A DNA stretch of 60,000 nucleotides from Owenia fusiformis (taxonomy: Eukaryota; Annelida; Polychaeta; Sabellida; Oweniidae), in NCBI GenBank assembly GCA_903813345.2, contig CAIIXF020000001.1, positions 29,441,915 to 29,501,914 on the forward strand, given 5' to 3'. Position numbers and translations under genes: made by a program. The notes below the pieces were generated by a model. That model was not told the DNA's origin. It saw nothing but the letters and a program-made list of their open reading frames with translations, and made no database searches. Shown in pieces: positions 43,721 to 55,700 of this stretch (within the stretch, counting starts at the first letter, position 1; every line of letters begins with the position of its first letter).

Positions 43721-46700
43721 ATGGGGGACAACGACTTGGATAAAGTGATCAAAAAGACCCAAGAAACGCTTGGAAAATATGTCAAAAAACCTCCACTTTC
43801 TGACAAACTTTTGAAGAAACCTCCATTTCGATTCCTTCATGATGTGTTCACAGTCGTAAGTATTTTGGAACATTCAAATCATAAATGTAAATGCGTATCA
43901 CTGTGCTGGAAGATGTGTTGATTGGTATGGACCCAAACCTGTAGCCAGGTTTTGAGGGGTCCACAATATTGAATATTATTAGATTACTATGTAGGGGAAG
44001 TGGTCCTAATTATCGCACGGTCCTAATTATCGCACGATTGTCCTAAATAGCTAAAATATGCACCCACCATCTTTTAAACCAGTGTTACGAAAAACAGTTC
44101 AACACCATTACTCCCAATCTTCATGATTTATTCATATATTTAGAAATATCTCTTCATTTTTTAAGAATTGTTAACTTCCGCCATTGTCATAAATGCTTTT
44201 GCGCAAGAAGTGAAATTCGTCTGACAAATTTTGACCCCCTCCAAATAAAGACAGAAAAGTAAGTGTATAATGTATATTTTGTTGATATTTTACACTAAAA
44301 CTGATAGAAAAATGATTACAGCATATGTATCTATCTGTTATAAACAGAGAAATGTATACAGTATCGTGAAATGACATCTGAAACATAACTGTGCGATAAT
44401 TAGGACGACTGTGCGATAATTAGGACCACCGAACATGCGAGTCTAAGGGGTCTTAAAGTGTTAGCGTTCGGAGATTGAGATATGTCAAACACTACTTAGA
44501 TTTTAGAGGAAAGGTTGATCTTTCGTCCCATATTCTCAAAGTAAGTTGAAGTTATCATATTTGAAATCGTCAGTAGTTTCCCTGAGTACCCGTGCAATGA
44601 TAGGACGACTTCCCCTAGCCTAAATATCACCAGGGCCAGTGGGGGGGTTCACATTTGACATCTTTGGTGTTGGCAAAAGTCATATCAAAGTGCTCAGAAT
44701 TGTTCTAAACTCTATGGTTTTGAAAAACTTTTAGGCTTACAGTTGGGGACATAAATAAATGACAGGTGGATTCCCATGTTAAAAATAAGAGAATTTACAA
44801 GAGGCCATAAATCAGTGGATGAGATTATACAAAATGTAAGATATACAAATTTTAAGGGATATGTATCTAGACAATATTTGAAATTATGGGCTTTCAGACC
44901 ACCATAATTAGGAAATGGTGATCGAAAATCGACCTGTCATTTATTTTTGTCCCCAACTGTAGTTTTGTTTACCATGAACACAGTGAACAGAATTTCCTTC
45001 ATATATAAACTAGACCCTAGGCTACAAGTGCGGAATCTTTTTCTTCAAACATATTTGTTACGAAGGCCCCCCACGAAGTGGGCAGAGCCATTCGTTCTAT
45101 GGACCGACTGTCGACCAGTCACGTGACCAAAAGTCCGCCATTATTACCTTATATGGCAAATCATCAAAGCAACGATCACGACGTCATATGTTGTGTTTGT
45201 GATGAAGATATGACGTAATATAACATAAACTATGACATCAGTTACTTACTGCCCTATCAACTAAACAGACAAGAAAGCTAAACGTTTAATTTGTGACGTC
45301 ATTAACATGTTACCTAGCCAACAGAAAACAAGCAGTAAAATGCAGTTTGTTCATTGTCTTTCTCTCCTCTGTGGTATTTCCATAAAAAGTGGATCAGTTT
45401 TGTCAAAATAGCATTAATATTATGGCCTTCGTATTTTTCTAGTGTCATTTTCACTTGATTTTTTTTTCATATGGATCTTTATCATGATTTTGAGATTTGG
45501 CCAATCAGGGAGTTTCCTTACAATTTTAAATTAGTTGTAAACCATACGTGTAGATCTACAGTATTTCTAAATGTTAATGTTTTAAATTATATTCTATTCA
45601 GATTTTATCACTGTTAAATTATATATCTGCTTAATATGGGCTTATTACCCTTTTGCAAATTATTGACATAGACATAGACATAGGCAGCCATACCATGGAC
45701 TTTCAATTAGACATGGTCATACAGGACCAAGATAACACCCTAAACGATCTAGAAAACATATTTCATACCTCTATTATGCCAAGATAATGCTGCGAAAGTA
45801 AGCACTACAAAATTTGTAAAATGATCCGTGCTCCGCCTTATGACCAATCACATTGCGGGATGCATGGGCAGTGTCCATGTATAGAAATGAAAACCTGTTG
45901 TTCAAAGTCCTGTAACATTGTGACTATCACTGACGCGGGGTCTATCCAGGCCCTGCTGACATCGCGAATAATGAGTTCATGTTACAAGCGGGGCTTTGAG
46001 AGATATGATAAAATTGAAATATAAAATTTTTATGAAACTTTAGTTTGCGAAACTCAGTACAACTTAATTTCATAGTGCAATGGCTACATGTATATCAATT
46101 GCAGGGCAACAACATTCTTCAACTATAACTATATTTTGTCCTATCTCTCAAGGCCCCGCTTCTAACATGAGCTCATGCTCACGGTGTCATTGGGAACTTG
46201 CTCACAATATATGGGGCCTGGATAGTAACCATGACTAAGTCTGATGGTAATGAAATAATGCAGGGTGATTGAATTGAATGATGTACAAATGTGTAAAATA
46301 TGAAGGAGTGATTTCCTAAAATGACAAAGGAAAGATATGAGGAAATGCAGGGTTGCCATTTTTTGACAACACTGAAGATAGTTCTAGGTCAATAAAGTAT
46401 ATAAACTTCCAGAAATACATCGTCATGTAAACTTACACTGTACCCCCAATCAGACATAGTCAATTATTGTCACTGTTTCTCATTTTTTACTGTATCCATA
46501 TGGTCAAATATATACAGACTTAATATAGGATGACCATGTACACCGAGGATCCCTGTCAAGAGTGAACCTACAGGTACAATCCAAATCAACAATACATGTT
46601 CCTTCAGGTCAAAATTGGTTATGCAGCTGTAAATAACCTATCGTCTTTTGTTACCAATTCACTTGTTAACTTATTGATGCATTTTGATTTTGCTTTTCAG

Positions 46701-49700
46701 GTTATAAAAAATACTGGGTTCATGAAAGGTCTGTACAAAGAAGATGAAAGCAATTCAGATAAAATCAAGGTATGTAAATGAATATTACATTTTCCGTATC
46801 TGTTTTTATTCCATCCCATTAAAATTTTTGTAATTGTTAAAGTTCAAAAGTGAAAGGATTTTTGTAAAGTGCCCAACACGTGTCTCCAGTCCCATTATCA
46901 CCTGCTATGTATACCAAGGGTGAAAATGCAATATATTAATATCATCATGTAAATCATTTTTCTCACTCGCCCATGTTAAAATGCCATTTTTGTTTTCAGG
47001 ATAAGGATAGCAAAGTTGCTTTCCTGCAGAAAACTATCGACTTCATTGGTAAGCATTTCAAGATGATTATTAATTACATGTGTAAGCTGTTGTTGGAATC
47101 CAGTTGAAAATCACTAAGTTGACTCATAAGAATGGTAATTGGCAGTTTCATATATTTCATAGGCAGAATACATTGTAAACTAGTCAAGAAGGTAAATTGA
47201 TAAATTGGTAACTACAAAATTATTAACCTTATAGAATATTTGGAATTTTGATATTGCCCCCAAATTTCTGAAATGATCAGATTTTAAAAAGCCATGGGAT
47301 TTTGCCATATCAAAGTGATTGGCAATTAGAAAAAATTAAAGAGAGACCAGGATAGAAACTCTTAATCCAAATCGTTATTTTTACTCATGTATAGCATATA
47401 ACATTGTCCTCTGTTATGACATTCCTTTCATCATTGAGTTTCATTCCTAAATTGTCTATATGCCATTCATCAAATCAGAGGTCATAGAGGTCTGTTAAAA
47501 ATAAAAATAAAGTAAGTACTGTACTTGTGCATATTAATCATTAAAATACACTGTTTTAGGAATGGCGGTAGGAAGGAAACTGTCTGTGAAATCATCTAAG
47601 ATTGTTGCTGGACATGAACCTGAGAAAACAAATGAATTACTAGCTGCATTAGCAGAAGCAGTTAATAAAAAGGTAACATTTTATTTTGCTCACTTGAGTT
47701 ACTACAATCACCTCACTTGTCTTGTTGTTCCTTTTAAGCTATCTTTCATTTAATTTCAAACTCAAATAATTGTTTTTTCATGAAAACTTGTTTTATTGAT
47801 ATTTTATATGTTGCTGGATAAAAATGAACTGAAATAAATTATCTATATAAGTTATAAGTGTTTGATTTAGTACCTATGATTTCCATTACTTATTGTAAAT
47901 GATCTATGTGTATTCAGCCAGACAATGCTGCCCTTTTAAAGAAGTTTCTTGGGGGTGGGGAGTCTGATGAAAAGAAACCACCAAGTGGTTCTAAACGTGA
48001 CAAAGAAAAAGATGAAGAGAGAAAATCCAGTTCCGATAAGAGGAGGCGTGAAAAAGAGGTAAGGGACTTAACTAATATATATTTCATCCAGGGTGTGTAG
48101 CTTATGCTGATTAAAATACCAATGATTGGTATGGAATTTGGGTATGTAATATTGTAATATTGTAATATATATATGTGTTCTTCTCTTTTTACTTTGGTAA
48201 AGGAAACCCTAAGTTAGAACATACATTGTTGCAAATGCTGCGAACCATAAAGAAAATACTAATTATTGAATGTACAGTATAAGCTCTATGATCTGTTTTT
48301 TTAAAACAATTTTGTTGCTTTCTTAATTATCTGGCTGTTTGCTTTAGGATCGCAAAAGTAGTGCAGATAGAAATAGATCTGAAAGTAAAGACAGGGAGAA
48401 GAAAGATCGGGAGAGTAACAGTAGAGAAAAGAAAGACAGAGAGAGCAGTAGTAGGGAGAAGAAAGAAAGAGAAAGCAGTCGGGATAGAGAAAAGAAAGAC
48501 AGGGAAAAGGATAAAGAAAGAAGAAGGGTAAAGCATTGAATTTATGTTATATTTTATATGAATATCTTGTGATAGAAGTTTAAAAAGATGTAGCTTGTCA
48601 AAATTTGTTATTTGCAAATGAGTATAAACAATATATTGACACTTGAATGAATATAAACAGTATGTAACCCGGGAATTTATACGACTAACTTCCTTCGGTG
48701 GTGCCAGAAAAATAGCACTTAAAACGAAATGATAAAATATTATAGTGGGTCACGGTTATGCCAGACACTTGTTAACCTTGACACGGTTGTTTCAGAATAA
48801 CTCTTGCAGCAAGACCAGCCTGTCTCAGGCATCCTCCGCGAAGCGGTTGATTCTACCTCCGTGGCCTTCAATATACGTCTGCAGACAATTCTGCAGTGAT
48901 TTCTTACAATATTTCATGATTTTTGATATATTTAAAAAAATAGTGATTGAGCAAAGTATTATAATACATACCCCTATTTAATCAAGTATTTGACATGTCA
49001 ATTGTAGATAAAAGCAGACTATTCCATCCAGATTTGGGCTTTTTCGTTTTGCTCGCCGTAGTGTTAATTCCTGGACACTGACATGGGAGTAAGAAATTTT
49101 AATTTCCGATCAAATATCTACCATTATCAACGAATATAATGAAATAATGGAGCATGTTATATCCACTAACTATCAAATGATCGAGAAAAATAAAATGGGA
49201 AAATTTGCGCTTAAGAGCTGAGAAAACGATCACGACTAACATTGAGATTGCCATCCTCCTTGTCGAAAAGGTGGAGTTAAAATTACGGGATTCTTCGAGA
49301 AAAAGCACGTGAATTTCGGCTTTTGCTCGGTTAAATCCGGGCAACTGGCAACATTTTGTATTCAAACCCACCTCCATGAGTGGAACAATTTTCTACACAG
49401 TTCAAATAAACTTCTGTAAGTGGAATAACTCCAGAGAGTGGTACACTATTTTGGATACCAAAGGCTTCCAACTGAAATACGTGTATCATCCTGTACTTGG
49501 AGATCTTGTATTGGAAAATTGGATTTTTCTTTGTCCTATGAAAATAATTTTTGAACACACAGAAATAAATTATATATTGTTGATAATATTTTTTCATATC
49601 AGAGGAAAGAAAAAGAAGATGAGAAAGAGAATAAAGAAATAGAGCAACCAATGGTGAATGGAGAGAAAGAAGATACAGAGGTAGGCTAATATAACATAAA

Positions 49701-52700
49701 TGTTATATCATCTATACATAAATATATAAGATGCTTCTTGCACAATCACTTGACTGTAATGTTTAAGAATAACATGGAATTAAACTGTAAAAATCAAAAT
49801 TTTTTACAGTTCATAATTAAACAAAGTATTGTTTGGTAATGTTTTATGGAGGGTAAAGGCGCATAATTTATGATAATGTCTATCATTTTGTACTTGATTC
49901 TGATAAAAAGATTGATTTCTTTTAATACAGTATAATATTATATAAACACTGGTGAGGGATTAGTATCACAAAATACAACAATTTTGTCCCCAAATATATT
50001 TTCCAGAGGAAAAAGAACTCAAAATCATCAAAAAGTGGCTCTAAAGAGTCGAAGGTACCAGTGCACCTATCGGATGTCTCAAAAAATGTACCCAAAAGTA
50101 TATCGACAGCACAGATAAACCAATAAATATTTTCAGACATTTTTTGCATCGTTATATATGAAAATTTTCTCCACAATACACCTTTTTATTTCAGTCTTGC
50201 CTTTTTGATGATATTTTTTATACCACATAATCAATGTAACCTCATATTTCGATGACAGCCTGTATCCTTACTGCAATCACATTTGATAATAATTCTGGCG
50301 GAATCTTTTGGATTTCTCTTTGGATGTTGCCCTTAAGTTATTCTAGGTCTTTTTGTTTGGAATGAGCATCAAAACACTCCTTCAAATAGCCACAGAGAAA
50401 GATGTTTGAGGATGACGATGGCAGAGCAAACACAGAGAATCAGGTCAATTATCGGCAAATGATTTAGGAGTTACCTTCCAGAGTTATGCATGCTAGCCTT
50501 GAGACCAAATGATATCCAAATGAAAACACAGTTGTCTCGGATTGATTGATCCCCTCTACACACAACAGAGGCTACACTAGAATCCCAACCAACGCAGTTT
50601 CTTGAACGTCTGACCTCTGTATAAGGGACTATAAGACATTGTGAGGGCCTCCCTATTCAACAGATTTGACGGCCCATACTTTTTTCTCTGGTGCTATTTG
50701 AAGAACCATTTTTATGCTAAACCCAAGCTAAGAGACCTAGAACAACTTAAGATCAGCATCTGAACAGAAATCAAAACGTTCGACCAGAAATATCAAATGT
50801 GATGAACAATGTAGTTGTAAGGATGCAGACTGTCATCGAAATAAAACTTACATGTTTTGACTACAAGACCATGCAAAAAATGTCTGAAAATATTGATTGG
50901 TTTGTCTATGCTGTTAATATATTTTTGAGTACATTTTTTGAGACACCCTATATATACATGTAGATAAGAATATGGACTATTGTCTCATCAGTTTGGTTGA
51001 AGTTGAACCAGTTTTTGCATGTTGAGAGATTTGACTTTGATTACCTTGTGTTATGTTATTTGATGTTTGTTAGCGCGTTATGAGACATATTAATTCTCAA
51101 ATTGTGATCTCAGGTATCAATTTGAAACACATACGGTGATGAATCACTTAAGTTCAATTTGTTGCATCATTAAAGAATTAACCCAAGCTTAGATATATGA
51201 CACAATAAATCATTAGGTGTAGGGTTTTGTTAATAATGGCATGACTATGAAATATACATTAATTTTATGTTAACATAATGCATGTAGAGTTAATGCATGC
51301 TTGCCAATATTGGGAGTTGGTAATGGTGGAGGATAATGAATTGAACAATGTTAGACAAGCAGCATGATGCTTAATTTAAATATTGATAATTATAATAATT
51401 GATTAGTACATTATTTATTAAATAGTGATTTCAGTGATATGCATTTGATTGACACAAAATGATGGAAAATGGAATGGAATGTTTTGTAGTGTCAAAAGTG
51501 TTGCTTGTTCTTTCTGCATCCTACAAATCAAATAAAGAGTATACTTTTTCAAATCGGCTTTTATTTTTACTATCCTATGCTGTCTGCTATAATTTATCTG
51601 AAAGGTGATGTAATACCAAATAAGCTGATTTTTTTTAGTAATTCTTCATCCAAATACATGTTGCATGATTATACATAAAATGTCAACCTTGTGCATACTT
51701 CTGACCTACCAATCACATATGATATGTCTTTGTGTGATTCTTTACTTTTATTTATTTTTTTTGTAGCGAGACCCACCGGCAAGAATTCCCCGTCCATCAT
51801 CAGCTAAAGGTTCTCGGAGGAGACACAGAGATGGTAGGCTGCTTTTATAGTGAATATTCAATAGAATGATTAAGATAATGTACACAGTATTGTACAGCAC
51901 AGTTGAAATCACCAGGGAGGTAGCTCCATCTAGCCTCTACCCAGACCACCTGTAAAATGCAGAAATATTTAGTAATCATTTTCTCACGGATATCACACTG
52001 GCAGTCTTTTCCATGAAAGATCTAGAGATGTAGAGAATTGCTCACATATATGCCATTTTGATGTCACTGAGGAAAGAATGCACCTATGTACCTATAATTA
52101 CGTCAGGTGTTTGTTTGGAGAGAATTGGTGTCTAATATTTACAGTTTGCAAAGCCTAAAATAGTAGTTTTTCTTGAGAAATTGAATGCAATTTTAATTAA
52201 CTTGTGGATCTTATAATGAGAGTTGATTTGCATGATGTAGTTTGATATAAAAATCTCTATCATTGCACTTGTCTATATTCTAAACACCTTGACCTTAATC
52301 TACATTATCCCACCAACCAAAGTTCGCGTAGGGGTAAAAACAAGTAAAGCCATTTGTACATCCCTTTGTCTGAAATTCGGCTCAAATTTTATTGACTTAT
52401 GCCTAATGACCATATTACCCCTGCTGCTTGAAGATGGCTTCTCATGGCCAAGGAATTTCCAATTGAATATGACTGCACATTTCAAAAACTCAAATACCAT
52501 TTGTTTGATTTGTATGGCAATGCCATATGGGCTCGAGGATGTAAGTCATGTCTTTGATGTCATGTATGTAATTCAAAACCATGGTGCAACTGCCTGGTTA
52601 TATCTATTATGAACTACATGTATTGATAATATGTGATTCGGTGTGATTTGCTACTCATGCAATGAGTTGGTATTATTTCCTAGTTTTGGGAGAAACTATC

Positions 52701-55700
52701 GGGGCATTTACCCCTGATTCTTGCATTTAGATCCTTTGACCCGAAAGACTCCTGATCTCCAACTGGCAGCCATCTTGAAATACTTATTTTTAAGCAATAA
52801 AATGAAAACCAGTGACATGTGATGACAGTTTTTAGTAAATTGGGCACATATATGTCATACCATAGACATCGCTGTATTTCCCAAGATTGGGGAGACCACT
52901 TTGCATTTGCACATGTAGGCCATACATTATATGCGGGTCACATACTACATGTACATGTAGGTCACATTCTATGTGTAGTCACATACTACATATATGTCAC
53001 TTACTCAGTACTCACTGGTCATTATGTTAAGATAAATACCCTTAAGTGAGTACCAGGCATATTCCAAAGAACATATCCAATGTTGTTTCAAATATTATAC
53101 CTATTCAATGGGTAGTCTATATATAACAGTGTTAGAAATCTCCTGATACACTTTTTTGTTCTGAGAACATCTGTTCAGAGACCCAAAATTAAATGCTTTT
53201 GATTCTCCCAGAGTAAACAATATGGAAATGCCTGGTAGTCACACTCCACTAGAATTGGAGCTGTAATTCATGTAATCGTGTAAAGCATAATTCACTTGCA
53301 CAAGTTGTGGTTGAGTGTTTACCTAACCCATGCATGTTTTATCCAACAGGCCGGATCCGCGATTCAAGTGACGAAGGTAGGACTGTTGATAAGAATACAT
53401 TAACAAATCTCTAGATTTTAATTTTTTGCATCAAATTTCATGTCATTCAATAAGTCTCGGGGAAATCGCATTAGTGATATGTTTCCAGTAACGTATTGAA
53501 TGACTCAGATACGTAGATTCTGTTAACAGCATAACTCACTTTATTAGGAAAGCAATCATTCACTTTTTGCTTCTTATAATTTCAGAAAGTAGTTGTCTGG
53601 TGTAGTCTGTATTAGTTCAGCTTATAAACCCAATTATAACACATTCTTAGAAATAATTGTTTCAGATCATTCAATTCTGTAATTCATTATTCATTCAGCT
53701 TCTGTCTCCGTTATTTTGTGATCTAGAGGTTTGTTTACATGTAACTGATCAACATATTATACTGAATTTCTTCCCCAACTAACCATCATATCTGCCTTAT
53801 TTGCATGTTTTAGATGTGTGTGACTCCTCAAGTAGAATTTATAGATTCATTCTTGACATCCTCAGGGTCCTTAACTCATTTAATACGTTTTCACTCATAA
53901 AAGTAAAAAGCATACTGTTAAATGAGTGTATTCTTTGGGTCAGCAATAATACCTTGGTTCAAGATGACTAAAAAGGCCCAATAAATGAGTTAAGTAGTCC
54001 TTGTCTGGAGAATCTTGCTTTGTAGTATTATAGGAGTAGTAAATCATATTTTGCCTGACTATGCTTTTTTATTATTGATATAGCATTTTTGAATTTGACA
54101 ATATGTGTATATTTGTATAGTATTACATAGTGCTTATGTATTAGGCTTCATATTTTGTCATGACTTGCTTGAATTCACATTTGATAATGTATAATTTCCA
54201 TAATAAATCTCACAAAAACTGGCAAAGGGAAATCTAAGCAGAATACTTTTATCTAGTCTAGAATTTATGATTAATATTATTATTTAGACTTTATGCTTTT
54301 GAGTAGATGTTGTTGACTGAAAATGCAATCGTTCATTAATATACATTTTTATCATTTTTTCTGCTTGAATATTGTAGGAAACAAATCAATATAAATAAGT
54401 CAATTGATATGATTTTGACAGAAATAGTTTATACGACACAAAATTGAAATACAAAGAATAATTCTGAAGTTATTTAACATATTTTTACTTTAAATGTTTC
54501 ATAAAAATACTTGTCAGATGATCAGATTAAATGGTAAAACACCAAGATCAAAGCAAGTCGGTTCACTGATGAATGTCAAAACAAGTTTCATGATTGCCCA
54601 AAGCAAGTTGCTTGACTGATGAATGTGGAACATCAAAGCACTGACTAATCAAAACAAACAAAAACAAGTTGCATGACTAATTAAACCATGACTGATATTT
54701 TTGTGACACTAAAAATATCTGCATGACCGATGATCATGTTGCAGATGATGAAGACTTTGACAAGGCTAAAGAACAAAAGAGACAAGAGGAGAATGCTGTT
54801 ACTGTTGGAGAAGATGATCTCCCTCCCCAGGTCCTTGCTGCGTAAGTAAACCTTCTATGCAGTTGTCTAACATGTAGAAATCTAACATACAATCATTGTC
54901 ATATAAACCTAGGGCTGTTTTCCACCAGTGGCAGTCAAACCAATTGCTGGGTAGATATCCTTCAAAAATCAAGTTGTCATGGTTGCCGTAACAGTGACAT
55001 TGACATTAGTAAAAATGAGAGAAAAAAATGCCCTAACCATTTTTAAATGTAGAATTTTCAAAAATACAAGTTCGTCATCATTCAAGAATATTCCTCAACA
55101 AGTGAAATATCAAAAAACAAATTAGCTAGGCCTTGTCAAATTAAAACTAAGAGAAAACCACTCACTTTTCACTTTAGAATCACCTATTATTGCTGAAATA
55201 GTTGCATTTGTAAATGTCACTACATTGTATGTGTAATAAATTTAAAGAAACAGAGCTGTGATCTTATTGTGTTACCTGACATTCCAGAAGGAAGCTGTCG
55301 AGGCCAGCCAGTGCTAGGCCTGCTGCACCAAAGGTGAAAAACAAAGACAAAGCTATGGAGGAACAAAACGCACCGTAAGTCAGCATATGTATTGTACACC
55401 TAAATCACTTATGATTAAATGGGTGATGGGAGGGGGGGGGGGGGTGATGCAACTCTATGACCATTTTGTCATGTTCATTAGACATGTTTCTGTATGTATG
55501 TTCTGATGAGTTCAGTATGGTTTAGAACATTATGGTACTTACAGTACAGTTTGGGGCCAGTAGCCAGCTTTTACAGGAGGCTTTTATTACTGTACATATC
55601 TCATATAACACTGCTATATTTCATGGTTCCATCTTTACTGTACATATCTCATATAACACTGCTATATTTCATGGTTCCATCTTTACTGTACATATCTCAT

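Noticed and set aside
52289-52612. 107-codon frame in a TRAF3IP1 intron
   Set aside because: No recognisable motif, no flanking splice sites in phase with TRAF3IP1, and no promoter context.
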